The notes: generated from the letters alone by a model not told the origin. 64,000 nt of DNA from Acinetobacter lactucae (GCF_001605885.1 NZ_LRPE01000038.1:37102-101101), one strand, 5' to 3'; numbered from the stretch's first letter, positions 1 to 10,836 are shown. Numbers and translations: made by a program.

Positions 1-1388
1 CACCAACACCAACACCAACAAGTGTAGCGGACCGCTTCGTTGGAAGTTGGTTAGCAGGCAAAGGAGGTTGTATTAACGGCTCTGCTCTAAAAATGAACGT
101 CATCAAGGTTTCAGATAACAGCGTTCGATTTGCCAGTGAAACTGTACGCTATGAAAATGAATCAAACTGTACAGGTAACATTGTGGCAAGTTACCGCCAA
201 GCTGAAGATTTTAGTCTTGTTTCAAATATGGGAGCGCCACAGACCGTACAAACATCAAGCTACAACAAAGTAGATTGGCAGCTTGTAGTAGCAGGAAAGC
301 TAACTCAGAAACAGCCAGCCATTCTGGGTTTTAAAAATGCAAACCAATTCTGTCTGGTTCCTACAGATGAGCCAAATGCAATACATAACTATCTCCAGCA
401 AGCAAACTTTGATCTCACAAATACGTGCTTCACAAAAACAACTCCACCAGCAAGCATGCAAAAGCCAACTCAAGTATTGGCAACAGCAAGTTATAGATTA
501 GGAGATAATAAAGAATCTTGGGCAGATGTATTAAATCAACTGAATGACCAAGGACGCCAAGGCTACGCTCTTCTCACGCCATCTGTAAGTTTAGATAATC
601 CGGATGGAAGCTTTGCGCTGTATAAAAATTTATATGTTAAAAACAATAAATCCACTGACACATACACCTATAAAACAGTTGATGTTAAAACTAATTCAGT
701 AGCAAACCGTTATTTACTATGGGTGAATGAGTTAAATAAACAAGGTAGCTTAGGCTATATATATAAGCTTTCATTTGGCGAGGTTACATCTGATACAGAC
801 AAATATTTATTTGTGAAAAATGATAAGAAACCAGCAACATATTCTTATTCTAATCGTTTCTTAACCAACACTTCTCGCACAAGCATTTTAAATGCCTTCA
901 ATGAACTTGGTGCACAGGGTTGTAAACTAATTTATGCTAACTCAGAGTTCACCAATAATGGCACAACGAATGGAACTTTCTATGTACCTACTTGTGTAAA
1001 TAGCAGCACACATAACGGGACTTATGCTTATCGTTATTTTGAAGTTCCACAACATATTCCGTTTAACAAGGACGATGCAATTAAGCTTGAAAAAATTCTT
1101 AAAGAGCAGGCAGCCGAAGGTTACAGACTAGTTGATGCAAACAATAATTTAGGCTTCTTTAATATTGATGGTTACTTATTTGAGCGTGATAGTGAAAATA
1201 CAGGACCTATTGAATACAAAGTATTTATTGAAGATGCTGCATCCGAAACAGATGAGCCATATATCTTTGAAAATCGAATTCAAGACCAAGGTAAATTAGG
1301 TTGGTTCTTTGCAGTTCGACTTGGATCGGTCTATACCAACTCCCCAACAAATTATGACTTAGCAAGTGGTGTTGTTTTCCCTAAATAA
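1..1388 (+). CDS. 5'-truncated secreted or lipoprotein-like protein with five DUF4177-like repeats
   Basis: The frame is open from base 3, upstream of the first ATG (93), so the gene begins before the window. The first visible residues are a Pro-Thr tract (PTPTPT), typical of the linker after a lipoprotein signal in this genus; the signal itself is off the window. A Cys-containing N-terminal domain follows (about nt 24-470). After it I see five diverged units of about 60 residues (about nt 471-659, 660-836, 837-1019, 1020-1202, 1203-1385). Each has the pattern Y-x-Y-K, then a helix L-N-x-L-x-x-Q-G-x-x-G-Y/W, then an aromatic-rich strand ending near V-K or F-x-R. This resembles the DUF4177 fold. 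Function is unknown. A terminator follows the stop. The repeat reading comes from the sequence; the family link is my inference. Confidence 0.75.
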   Translation, partial: PTPTPTSVADRFVGSWLAGKGGCINGSALKMNVIKVSDNSVRFASETVRYENESNCTGNIVASYRQAEDFSLVSNMGAPQTVQTSSYNKVDWQLVVAGKLTQKQPAILGFKNANQFCLVPTDEPNAIHNYLQQANFDLTNTCFTKTTPPASMQKPTQVLATASYRLGDNKESWADVLNQLNDQGRQGYALLTPSVSLDNPDGSFALYKNLYVKNNKSTDTYTYKTVDVKTNSVANRYLLWVNELNKQGSLGYIYKLSFGEVTSDTDKYLFVKNDKKPATYSYSNRFLTNTSRTSILNAFNELGAQGCKLIYANSEFTNNGTTNGTFYVPTCVNSSTHNGTYAYRYFEVPQHIPFNKDDAIKLEKILKEQAAEGYRLVDANNNLGFFNIDGYLFERDSENTGPIEYKVFIEDAASETDEPYIFENRIQDQGKLGWFFAVRLGSVYTNSPTNYDLASGVVFPK

Positions 1389-1395
1389 GACATCT

Positions 1396-1429
1396 AAAAA
1401 ATAAGGCCACAACTGTGGCCTTATTTTTT
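1396..1429. terminator. Bidirectional terminator between the repeat protein gene and trmL
   Basis: Perfect 15-bp stem (AAAAAATAAGGCCAC and its complement) with the loop AACT. A/T tracts on both sides serve the two convergent genes. Confidence 0.9.
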
Positions 1430-1444
1430 TTAAAAGCTATAAAC

Positions 1445-1918
1445 TTATCCTAAGTTTTTAAAACCCTGCTGACGCCATGCTTCATAAACAATAACGGCCG
1501 TTGCATTAGATAAATTTAAACTTCTTGAGTTTTCAGCCATTGGCAAACGAATCCACTGTTCTTGAGGAAACATTAAGCGAACATGCTCAGGCAAGCCGCG
1601 TGTTTCTGGTCCCATCAGTAAAGCCACTGGTCGATTCAAATCAACTGTATGCGGAGTCGCTGAGCCTTTAGTGGTGAGTGGAAAAACATGCTCGACACCT
1701 TTAGCTTTTAAATCCGCAAGGCAAAGCTCTATGTTGTCCCAAATTTGCATACGAGCCCATTCATGATAATCAAGACCTGCTCGTTTGAGCTTCTTATCAT
1801 CTAATTCAAAACCTAGAGGTTTGACTAAGTGCAACTGTGCGCCCGTATTAGCACATAAACGAATGATATTGCCTGTATTGGCAGGAATTTCAGGCTCGTA
1901 GAGGACAACATGAATCAC
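1445..1918 (-). CDS. trmL: tRNA (cytidine/uridine-34 2'-O)-methyltransferase TrmL
   Basis: A 157-residue SPOUT-class methyltransferase that methylates the wobble ribose of tRNA-Leu using S-adenosylmethionine. Visible motifs are N14-T-G-N-I-I-R20 (motif 1), G103-P-E-T-R-G108 (motif 2) and N130-S-R-S-L-N-L-S-N138 (motif 3, the C-terminal knot). The length is that of the minimal YibK/TrmL family, with no extra RNA-binding domain. It is the last gene of a minus-strand run, 43 nt after cysG, and ends at a shared bidirectional terminator. Confidence 0.93.
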   Translation of the reverse strand: MIHVVLYEPEIPANTGNIIRLCANTGAQLHLVKPLGFELDDKKLKRAGLDYHEWARMQIWDNIELCLADLKAKGVEHVFPLTTKGSATPHTVDLNRPVALLMGPETRGLPEHVRLMFPQEQWIRLPMAENSRSLNLSNATAVIVYEAWRQQGFKNLG

Positions 1919-1961
1919 AAATTTTCTCGACTTTAATAACCAGCAATAAACTCAGATGAAC

Positions 1962-3335
1962 TTACTGCCATTTTAACTGTTCACGTAAACTCACCACTTC
2001 ACCAATAATGGTTAAAGTTGGTGCTACGATATGATGTTCAGACACTTTAGTTGCAATATCAGCTAATGTTCCAACGACAACTTTCTGTTCTGGTGTGGTT
2101 CCTTTAGAGATTAAAGCCACTGGCATATCAGCACGTTGACCATGAGCAATAAGTTGCTCACAAATACGCTCCAAGCCAACTAGCCCCATATATAAAACCA
2201 AAGTTTGATTTTCATAAACCAGTTCATTCCAAGGGAGTTCAGGTGAACCCTCCTTTAAATGTCCAGTCAAGAAACGAACACTTTGCGCATAATCACGATG
2301 TGTTAAAGGAATACCTGCATAAGCTGAACAGCCTGATGCTGCAGTTATACCCGGTACAACTTGGAAAGTGACATTCGCCTCAACTAGCTCTTGAATCTCC
2401 TCACCACCACGCCCAAAGATAAATGGATCACCACCTTTTAGACGACAAACACGCTTTCCTTTTTGAGCATACTCCACCAATAAAGCATTGATGCCATCTT
2501 GGGGAACAGAGTGATTTGAACGAGCTTTACCCACATAAATTTTAGTCGCATCACGGCGGCAAAGTTCTAAAATGGGCGCAGAAACAAGACGATCATAAAT
2601 CACCACATCTGCTTGCTGCATAAGACGTAATGCTTTTAGTGTCAGTAACTCTGGATCACCGGGTCCTGCCCCTACCAAATAAACTTCACCTTTAGGTGCA
2701 GTCCATTCCGTTAAGGCTTGCTGAATCAAATCATTTGCAACTTCTAAATTGTCATTAAAAACTTGTTCTTTTAATGGGCTGGCATATAAGTTTTCCCAAA
2801 AAATCCGACGCTCATCTGGATTGGGAATTCTTTCTTTTACCTGCTTACGCCATTGACCAGAAAACTCAGCAAGTTTCCCCATGCCGTGCGGAACAATCGT
2901 TTCTATTTGAGTACGAAGTTGTCTTGATAAAACTGGCGATGCACCATTTGACGCAACAGAGATAATCAATGGAGAACGGTCAATAATAGCTGGAACCATA
3001 AAGCGGCAGTGTGGAATATCATCGACACTATTTACCAGTAAATTACGCGCTTCACATTGTTCAAAAACAGCTTTATTCACTTGTGCATCATTAGTTGCAG
3101 CAATAACTAATCGATATGGTGTATTTAATATTTTTTCGGCAAAGGACTCGGCAAAATACTCCCCACCTGTCGTTTTGACTAACTGTAAAAGCTGCTCTTC
3201 AATTGCAGGAGCAATAATATCGATTACTGCTCCTGCTTTGGCTAAAAGGTTTGCTTTGCGCAGCGCAATATGCCCACCACCCACAATCAGACAATGTTGC
3301 TGTTGCAACTTTAAAGAGATTGGAAAAATATCCAC
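1962..3335 (-). CDS. cysG: Siroheme synthase CysG (multifunctional)
   Basis: A 457-residue fusion that makes siroheme from uroporphyrinogen III. The N-terminal half (about 1-210) is the precorrin-2 dehydrogenase/sirohydrochlorin ferrochelatase, with the NAD-binding IVGGGHIALRKA loop near residue 17. The C-terminal half (about 217-457) is the SAM uroporphyrinogen-III methyltransferase, with VGAGPGDPELLT, the RLKGGDPFIFGRGGEE loop and VVPGITAASG. Siroheme is the cofactor of sulfite and nitrite reductases, so it links functionally to cysH at 57.6 kb. It lies 67 nt downstream of serS in the same direction. Confidence 0.95.
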   Translation of the reverse strand: MDIFPISLKLQQQHCLIVGGGHIALRKANLLAKAGAVIDIIAPAIEEQLLQLVKTTGGEYFAESFAEKILNTPYRLVIAATNDAQVNKAVFEQCEARNLLVNSVDDIPHCRFMVPAIIDRSPLIISVASNGASPVLSRQLRTQIETIVPHGMGKLAEFSGQWRKQVKERIPNPDERRIFWENLYASPLKEQVFNDNLEVANDLIQQALTEWTAPKGEVYLVGAGPGDPELLTLKALRLMQQADVVIYDRLVSAPILELCRRDATKIYVGKARSNHSVPQDGINALLVEYAQKGKRVCRLKGGDPFIFGRGGEEIQELVEANVTFQVVPGITAASGCSAYAGIPLTHRDYAQSVRFLTGHLKEGSPELPWNELVYENQTLVLYMGLVGLERICEQLIAHGQRADMPVALISKGTTPEQKVVVGTLADIATKVSEHHIVAPTLTIIGEVVSLREQLKWQ

Positions 3336-3402
3336 CTTAAACCTCTACATTAATCATCTGATTTAGGTTAAGCAAAAACCGTGCACAATTTAGATGCAAA
3401 GC

Positions 3403-4680
<1,278 letters not shown>

Positions 4681-4792
4681 TCATAATATGGGTAAAAAAC
4701 TGGCTATAGTGTAAGGCCTTCACACTAAAAAATATAGTGATCATCTTCATAACGAATAGCTTTCACACAATTGTTAGAATAGACCACCTATT

Positions 4793-5593
4793 TTACAAGT
4801 TATAGTTTGGCACACTTGGCAAATACTCAGGTTTAATGAATTTACTCGCTTCAAAATATGGCAGCGTTAACTCAGACATTCCTTCTGCATAAGAAGCTAA
4901 TTCATAGATCGGATAGACAAAAACAATACCATTAGCACCATAGTAAAAATTATCACTTAATTGCAGTTTTTCACGGCTGATATTGTGCTCTTGAAGCCAA
5001 TTTGTATTTGCTTCAAAAAGAGCATCAACCAACTGTTTTTCAACATCTGGCTGAATAAGTTCAGCAACAGTAATGTGCTTTTTATTTAATAAGTCAAAAT
5101 TTACAAATTCTTGATGAGACATGCCGTGTGCAGCACCAGCTGAGTATGAATACGTCTGTAATACAAAGGTAGCAAGATTATAGTTTTGCCCTAAATAGCG
5201 AACATAAATTGCACTTTGACTTGAACTTGGTTCACCTTCAGGTACTTCAACTGGTTGATCAGCTAAATTTGCAAAAGCATTCGGATCTGCTTTCTTTATA
5301 CGATTGGTAAAGTAATCATTAATCCATTTTTGATTGGTCTGTACTGTTTGGAAGTCATACTCAGTACAACCATCTTCTAAGCAAACTTTTGATTTTGGCA
5401 ATTTTACTGGGATTACTTTTGCTTGAATTACAGGAACACCAGCCTCTGTAGTCTCTTTAACTTTTGCAGTTGAAGTGGCCTGCTCCTCTTTAGCCGCAGA
5501 CTTTGGTTGGCAACCAGTCACAATTGCCATTGCAGCCATTAATGGAAGAATACAAATAATTTTCTTATCGTAAAGTCGCATAATAATCCCCAT
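4793..5593 (-). CDS. Predicted lipoprotein with a DUF3298/RsiV-like domain
   Basis: A 266-residue protein. The start at 5593 is chosen because GAGG lies 8 nt before it; an ATG at 5617 is in frame but has no such site. A lipoprotein signal ends in I-V-T-G-C28, followed by an Ala/Lys/Thr-rich linker. The C-terminal domain, with an AIYVRYLGQNYNLATFVLQTYSYSAGAAHG-type stretch and a D-L-L-N-K-K turn, looks like the DUF3298/RsiV periplasmic fold. No catalytic residues are recognised. It lies downstream of lolA but behind a strong terminator, so it is probably transcribed alone. Confidence 0.75.
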   Translation of the reverse strand: MGIIMRLYDKKIICILPLMAAMAIVTGCQPKSAAKEEQATSTAKVKETTEAGVPVIQAKVIPVKLPKSKVCLEDGCTEYDFQTVQTNQKWINDYFTNRIKKADPNAFANLADQPVEVPEGEPSSSQSAIYVRYLGQNYNLATFVLQTYSYSAGAAHGMSHQEFVNFDLLNKKHITVAELIQPDVEKQLVDALFEANTNWLQEHNISREKLQLSDNFYYGANGIVFVYPIYELASYAEGMSELTLPYFEASKFIKPEYLPSVPNYNL

Positions 5594-5664
5594 GAATTTA
5601 CCTCTAACACTATACAAAGCGTAGGAATAAGACGGGGTTAAAAAATGTATCTGTCTCTCTTATA

Positions 5665-5696
5665 TAAAAAAGCTACCTTTTACGGTAGCTTTTTTT
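5665..5696 (-). terminator. Terminator downstream of lolA
   Basis: A 12-13 bp A/T-flanked stem (AAAAAAGCTACC with its complement) around a 6-nt loop, with a U tract on the minus-strand transcript. It lies just beyond the lolA stop. Confidence 0.85.
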
Positions 5697-5709
5697 GAAG
5701 AGGCTTTAA

Positions 5710-6405
5710 TTATTGGTCAATAACATCTGTGCCTTTTGGTGGCGTAAAGTTAAAGACAGATGATGGAATTGAAGCATTTACTTTCACGTTTTTGAAGCGC
5801 ACATAGGTGGTTTGACCTAGTGAATCTTGTAACACCATCAGTGTAGGCGCTTTATTCGCACCGAAACTAATGGTTAAGCTTTGGAAAGCACCATCTTCTT
5901 TTTTAGGAAATAATGTGAAATAAAGTTTAGATTTATCCGGTTGTGTTACACGATAAGACTTCATGATTTGGTTAGTATTACCAGAAAGTAATAAGGCTGG
6001 TGTATCTGCAACCTGATCATCTAAGCTTTGGCGGACTGCTTGTTGTAAATCTGGGTCATAGATCCAAACTGTTTTTCCGCTTGTTACAATCGTTTGTTTA
6101 GCAGGACTTACTGTTTCCCAATAAAATTTCCCCGGACGCTCAACTTTCATTGAGCCTTTAAATGTCTGGTTCATATGCTGTGCACTTAAACTCTTTTTCT
6201 GTGCGACAGTTTTCGCATTTGCTTTAGTAGTTTGTTCAAAGTCGGCAGTCAAACGCTGTAAACCTGATAACTGATTAACCAGGTTCCCAATTGCCTGTTG
6301 CTCCGGTGCTGCTACAGGCGCAGCAAACACTGTAGTACTCATTACAGGAGCAAGCACTGACGCGCTAAGTGTAATAGCACACATAGTTTTACGAAGCATA
6401 TTCAT
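5710..6405 (-). CDS. lolA: Outer-membrane lipoprotein carrier protein LolA
   Basis: A 231-residue periplasmic chaperone that takes lipoproteins from LolCDE and passes them to LolB. A Sec signal peptide is visible (positive MNMLRKT, hydrophobic core, cleavage near VFAAP, about residue 29). The mature domain has the LolA pattern: LQRLTADFEQTTK, MKVERPGKFYWET, GKTVWIYDPDLQQA, and a C-terminal VFNFTPPKGTDVID strand. It is monocistronic, with a terminator on its 3' side and 239 nt separating it from rpmA. The window has many lipoproteins that would use this route (AdeI, AdeK, patatin, DUF3298 protein). Confidence 0.93.
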   Translation of the reverse strand: MNMLRKTMCAITLSASVLAPVMSTTVFAAPVAAPEQQAIGNLVNQLSGLQRLTADFEQTTKANAKTVAQKKSLSAQHMNQTFKGSMKVERPGKFYWETVSPAKQTIVTSGKTVWIYDPDLQQAVRQSLDDQVADTPALLLSGNTNQIMKSYRVTQPDKSKLYFTLFPKKEDGAFQSLTISFGANKAPTLMVLQDSLGQTTYVRFKNVKVNASIPSSVFNFTPPKGTDVIDQ

Positions 6406-6603
6406 GTCATCACCTTTTTAGTTGCTGTAAGACAACTTACCCTCTTTCAAAGTTATGAAACTGAGTAAGCTCTTAATTCAAGACTCATATTAACCGACAA
6501 ACTCTGTGCTAATCATTGAGAAAATAAGATATTTTGTTATGTTATTCATGATGTTTGTAGAATTTCATTCATCATGATGAAGATAAATAAAAATTAGAGC
6601 CAT

Positions 6604-6633
6604 AAAAAAAGCCCACAAAATGTGGGCTTTTTT
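6604..6633 (-). terminator. Terminator of the rplU-rpmA operon
   Basis: Stem AAAAAAGCCCACA with its complement around a 3-nt loop, followed on the minus-strand transcript by a U run, 12 nt past the rpmA stop. Confidence 0.9.
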
Positions 6634-6644
6634 GAAGCTAAAAC

Positions 6645-6902
6645 TTATACAGTTTCAACTTTTACGTAGCGACGGCCAAATTGACCTTTCACTTCGAATT
6701 TTACTACGCCGTCAGCAGTAGCAAATAAAGTATGGTCACGGCCCATACCAACATTTGCACCAGCGTGGAACTCTGTACCACGTTGACGAACGATGATGTT
6801 ACCAGCAGTTACAGCTTGACCGCCGTAAACTTTAACACCTAACATTTTTGGGTTTGAATCACGACCGTTCTTCGTCGATCCACCGGCTTTTTTAGTTGCC
6901 AT
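6645..6902 (-). CDS. rpmA: 50S ribosomal protein L27
   Basis: An 85-residue ribosomal protein with the invariant start [19 protein letters not shown]. The next segment, [13 protein letters not shown], and the [26 protein letters not shown] core are diagnostic. L27 reaches its N-terminal tail into the peptidyl-transferase centre. It lies 18 nt downstream of rplU in the standard two-gene operon. Confidence 0.98.
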   Translation of the reverse strand: MATKKAGGSTKNGRDSNPKMLGVKVYGGQAVTAGNIIVRQRGTEFHAGANVGMGRDHTLFATADGVVKFEVKGQFGRRYVKVETV

Positions 6903-6920
6903 GTCTCTTACTCCTCGTGA

Positions 6921-7232
6921 TTAGCCTGAAATACCAGTAATTTTCAACTCAGTGAACCATTGACGGTGACCTTGTTGTTTACGGTAGTGTTTACGACGAC
7001 GCATTTTAATGATGCGGATTTTGTCGTGACGACCATGACCAATCACTTCTGCAGTTACTTTAGCGCCAGCCACAACTGGAGCACCGATTTGAATGTTGTC
7101 ACCGTTTACAACCATTAATACATCATCAAATGTAATAGTCGCACCAGATTCAGCTTTCAATAATTCAACTTTAAGGGTTTCACCCTCAACTACACGGTGC
7201 TGTTTACCACCGCTTTGGATTACTGCGTACAT
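6921..7232 (-). CDS. rplU: 50S ribosomal protein L21
   Basis: A 103-residue 23S rRNA-binding protein. The start is taken at [14 protein letters not shown] (7232), the conserved family start; an ATG 12 nt upstream (7244) is in frame but unlikely. The C-terminal [23 protein letters not shown] is the RNA-binding signature. It is the first gene of the rplU-rpmA operon, transcribed divergently from ispB as in most proteobacteria. Confidence 0.97.
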
Positions 7233-7673
7233 AATGTACTCCAATCAGCCCGTGTCGTCGTGTCGATAAAGGGATATATCGATCTTAAAACGATCGCCAC
7301 TGGGGTTATACAAGGCGACAGATTTTAAGTGAAATTTGATCAAACGACAAGTATTTTCTATATATCAGTAAAGCATGATCCCCTATTCTTACAAAATCAA
7401 ACAGCTTGGACTGGAATTTAGCAGTTTTCATTGATTCTGAATGAAAATTAAAATACAGTTCCAGACACAAATTGCGTCAAGAACAAGTTGTATTAATGCT
7501 GATGTCATTAAATTTATTGTTTTGCCGGAAACATCATGTTTTGCTTAAATAAAAAACAAAGAACGCTTAAAGACAATAGAAATGATTAATATCAGCCACT
7601 TGTTAACCTGTGCAACACACCTTTAATTGATACACTAACGCCACTTATCTACCAATACGGGGTTTTTCTTCAT
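7233..7673. promoter_or_regulatory. Divergent intergenic region between rplU and ispB
   Basis: This 441-nt stretch has no convincing ORF. It must hold divergent promoters for rplU-rpmA and ispB, but I cannot place the -35/-10 boxes securely. On the rplU side there is a small inverted repeat, CGATC (7280-7284) and GATCG (7292-7296), in what would be the mRNA leader. It could be part of a ribosomal-protein leader structure, but I recognise no known leader class. Confidence 0.5.
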
Positions 7674-8651
7674 ATGGTCATCGATTTCAAGCAAGACATT
7701 CTTGCGCCTGTTGCCTCAGACTTTGCTGCGATGGATCACTTGATTAATGAAGGAATTAGCTCAAAAGTCGGTTTAGTCATGTCTGTCAGCAAACATGTTG
7801 TTGAAGCTGGCGGAAAGCGTATGCGTCCAATCATGTGTTTACTCGCAGCCCGTGCTTGTGGTTTAGATAATATGGCAAACGCACAGCGTTTAGCTGCAAT
7901 CATTGAAATGTTGCACACTGCGACATTGGTTCATGATGATGTGGTAGATGAATCCGGGCTTCGTCGTGGTCGCCCTACAGCAAATGCAACATGGAATAAT
8001 CAGACAGCCGTTTTAGTTGGCGACTTCCTGATTGCTCGTGCTTTCGATTTATTGGTCGATTTAAACAACATGACTCTATTGAAAGACTTTTCAACAGGTA
8101 CATGTGAAATTGCTGAAGGTGAAGTATTACAACTTCAATCGCAGCATCAACCAGATACAACTGAAGAAACTTATTTAAAAATTATTCATGGCAAAACCTC
8201 TCGCCTATTTGAGCTGGCTACAGAAGGTGCCGCTATTTTGGCTGGACAAGAAGCATATCGTGAACCATTAAGATTGTTTGCCGGTCATTTTGGTAATGCA
8301 TTCCAAATCATTGATGATATTTTAGACTACACATCAGATGCTGAAACATTAGGTAAAAATATTGGTGATGATTTAATGGAAGGAAAACCAACTTTACCGT
8401 TAATTTCTGCATTAGCACACTCAACAGGTGAAGAGCATGCGATTATTCGTCGCAGTATCGCAACTGGTGGAGTAGACCAACTACCTCAGGTCATCGAAAT
8501 TGTACAAAAGTCTGGTGCTTTAGATTATTGCCACCAACGTGCCCAAGAAGAAACAGAAGCAGCACTGCAAGCTTTATCAAACCTCCCTGATACACCGTAT
8601 CGTCAGGCTTTGATTAACTTAACTCAGCTTGCGTTACATCGAATACAATAG
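7674..8651 (+). CDS. ispB: Octaprenyl/long-chain polyprenyl diphosphate synthase
   Basis: A 325-residue trans-prenyltransferase that builds the ubiquinone side chain from farnesyl-PP and isopentenyl-PP. The first aspartate motif is D88-D-V-V-D92, followed by the RRGRPTANATW region. The second is D214-D-I-L-D218, followed by the GKNIGDDLMEGKPTLP signature. Small residues before the first motif (HTATLVHDD) fit a long-chain product. The farnesyl-PP supplier IspA is at 41.8 kb. The start ATG is preceded by GGGG about 12 nt upstream. Confidence 0.93.
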   Translation: MVIDFKQDILAPVASDFAAMDHLINEGISSKVGLVMSVSKHVVEAGGKRMRPIMCLLAARACGLDNMANAQRLAAIIEMLHTATLVHDDVVDESGLRRGRPTANATWNNQTAVLVGDFLIARAFDLLVDLNNMTLLKDFSTGTCEIAEGEVLQLQSQHQPDTTEETYLKIIHGKTSRLFELATEGAAILAGQEAYREPLRLFAGHFGNAFQIIDDILDYTSDAETLGKNIGDDLMEGKPTLPLISALAHSTGEEHAIIRRSIATGGVDQLPQVIEIVQKSGALDYCHQRAQEETEAALQALSNLPDTPYRQALINLTQLALHRIQ

Positions 8652-8665
8652 ATATTATTTTGCCT

Positions 8666-10726
8666 ATGCATATAAATTTTTCAGATCATTTTTTAAAAAT
8701 AGAGAAACAGCTTGAGGATCCTCAAGCTGTCATTGATGAAAATCTACTGATTGAACTCGTCAATGTCGTCCGTCCTTCCGACCCACAAGATACGGATGAA
8801 ATTAAGAAAAAAATACAGGCTTTTATTGAAAGTCTTTTGCGCACACCTACAGCGCCCTTCTTACTACAAACTTTTTTACTACGTTTAATTAATCACTATA
8901 AACAAGTCAGCTTATATGCAGACAGTGGGATTTTGTCTTTAGATGGTTTTTGGAACCAGCTTGGGCAAAGATTAGGAGCACATTTTTTACCGCTCATAGA
9001 AGACTCAAGCCAACTCAAAATATTAATTGGAAAAATTTTCTATTTAGAAAGTGACAAAATCTGGCTCAATAATATTGCTGATGAAGATTGGGCAAATTTA
9101 TTTAGTCTTATTGGACAAAGCCAAAGTAATGTCGATGAGAAGTTAGTCATTCAAAGTGAAATGATTAAAGCCATCACTGTCTTATCTTATCGAATTAGTG
9201 GAATTGGGCTTTATCCCGAATTTATTAATGCTCAACCAGAATTAACGGAATATGAATCCCCTTTTCTAGTTCAGAACCGTGAAATTATTGAGTTCATAGA
9301 AAAATATAAGAAACAAGAGCTTTCTGATCATGAAATTGCGGTAATTGCTCCTCCCGATGCATCACAAGCATTCGTTATGTTGGAACAATGTCGGGATGTT
9401 GTATTAAAGATTCGCCGCGCTACGAAAAGAATTGGTGTCAGTTTAAGTTTGACTTATTTGCTGTCCTTACTCGAGCAGTGCCTTGACCGAATTGAATTAC
9501 TCCTTTATTTGGTCGTAGATAACACCAAAGGAAAATATGTCTCTTTAGGGCATCTTATTTCCGATTTAACCAAGGCGCACTACAGTGAAAAAAGTGTTCG
9601 ATCTTTGCTCAGCACAACAAGTGAACTTATTGCATTTCAGGTAACAGAGAATGCCAGCCGTACAGGTGAACATTATGTAAGTACCGATACCAAAGGCTTT
9701 TGGGGAATGTATAAAGCTGCCGCTGGTGCAGGTGTCATTATTGCCTTTATGGCATCTCTAAAAATTCTTGCTGCAAGAATGACAATGGCTCCGCTTATGC
9801 AAGCCTTTACTTTCAGTATGAATTACTCTCTAGGTTTCATTCTAATTCATGTTCTGCACTTTACTGTTGCAACCAAGCAACCCGCTATGACGGCTGCGGC
9901 TCTTGCTGCAACAGTACAGCAACGTAAAGGCTCTAAAACAGCTCAAATTGCAGAGTTAGCGGCCCTGATTATTAATATTATTCGCACGCAATTTATTGCT
10001 ATTTTGGGCAATATTTCGATTGCGATTCCTACTGCAGCACTCATTACTTTTGCTTGGCAGTTTTACCTTGATGAACCGTTATTAACCCATACTAAAGCAA
10101 CTTATCTATTACACAGTCTAAACCCCTTTACTTCACTAGCAGTTCCACATGCGGCAATTGCTGGAGTATGTCTGTTTTTGTCAGGTCTCATTGCTGGATA
10201 CTTTGACAACATGGCTGTTTACCGAAAAGTTGGTCCACGCCTAAGAGCGCATCGTCGCTTAGCTAGCTGGTTTGGGCAAGATCGCCTTAACCGTTTTGCT
10301 GAATATATTGAACGTAATTTAGGTGCCTTAGCTGGTAACTTCTTATTCGGGATCATGTTAGGAAGTATGGGGACCATAGGTTTTATTCTAGGGTTACCTT
10401 TAGATATCCGCCATATTGCCTTTGCATCTGCTAACTTTATTCAAGGTTTGATGACAATTAATGGCAGCCCAGATATTGGCCTGATTATCGTGTCCTTTCT
10501 AGGGGTGCTATGCATTGGTCTTACTAACTTATTCGTGAGTTTCACCTTAACGATTATTGTGGCATTACGAGCACGTAGAGTCCGTTTTGAACAATGGAAA
10601 CCTTTAGCCAAATTGGTTATGACCCATTTTTTAACTCGTCCAAGCGATTTTTTTTGGCCACCAAAACAACCATTAGAACTTGAAGAAAATACGTCAACAA
10701 ACCAGGGAAAAAAAACAGAGCACTAA
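8666..10726 (+). CDS. Gcr/SpecificRecomb-family polytopic membrane protein
   Basis: About 686 residues. A TTG six nt upstream (8660) is also in frame; neither start has a clear ribosome site, and the gene begins 14 nt after ispB, so translation may be coupled. The N-terminal ~340 residues are a helical cytoplasmic-looking domain. Residues about 345-650 hold several hydrophobic segments with short charged loops (for example KVGPRLRAHRRLASWFGQDRLNRFAEYIERN). This is the family labelled site-specific recombinase Gcr in databases. I see no tyrosine- or serine-recombinase catalytic motif, so the label is doubtful and the true role is unknown. Confidence 0.7.
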   Translation: MHINFSDHFLKIEKQLEDPQAVIDENLLIELVNVVRPSDPQDTDEIKKKIQAFIESLLRTPTAPFLLQTFLLRLINHYKQVSLYADSGILSLDGFWNQLGQRLGAHFLPLIEDSSQLKILIGKIFYLESDKIWLNNIADEDWANLFSLIGQSQSNVDEKLVIQSEMIKAITVLSYRISGIGLYPEFINAQPELTEYESPFLVQNREIIEFIEKYKKQELSDHEIAVIAPPDASQAFVMLEQCRDVVLKIRRATKRIGVSLSLTYLLSLLEQCLDRIELLLYLVVDNTKGKYVSLGHLISDLTKAHYSEKSVRSLLSTTSELIAFQVTENASRTGEHYVSTDTKGFWGMYKAAAGAGVIIAFMASLKILAARMTMAPLMQAFTFSMNYSLGFILIHVLHFTVATKQPAMTAAALAATVQQRKGSKTAQIAELAALIINIIRTQFIAILGNISIAIPTAALITFAWQFYLDEPLLTHTKATYLLHSLNPFTSLAVPHAAIAGVCLFLSGLIAGYFDNMAVYRKVGPRLRAHRRLASWFGQDRLNRFAEYIERNLGALAGNFLFGIMLGSMGTIGFILGLPLDIRHIAFASANFIQGLMTINGSPDIGLIIVSFLGVLCIGLTNLFVSFTLTIIVALRARRVRFEQWKPLAKLVMTHFLTRPSDFFWPPKQPLELEENTSTNQGKKTEH

Positions 10727-10836
10727 AAGTTTTGCTTTGTACACAGAATGTGAGTTTCGTCAATTTTGTTGTGATTGTTTTTCCAAATGTTAAAAAATTT
10801 TCAAAATGAATTTACGATGATCTATCAGGCTTGAAA

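Noticed and set aside
8666..10726. Reading the Gcr-like protein as a true site-specific recombinase of a mobile element.
   Set aside because: No catalytic recombinase motif or att-like repeats are seen, and the gene lies in a conserved ispB context.
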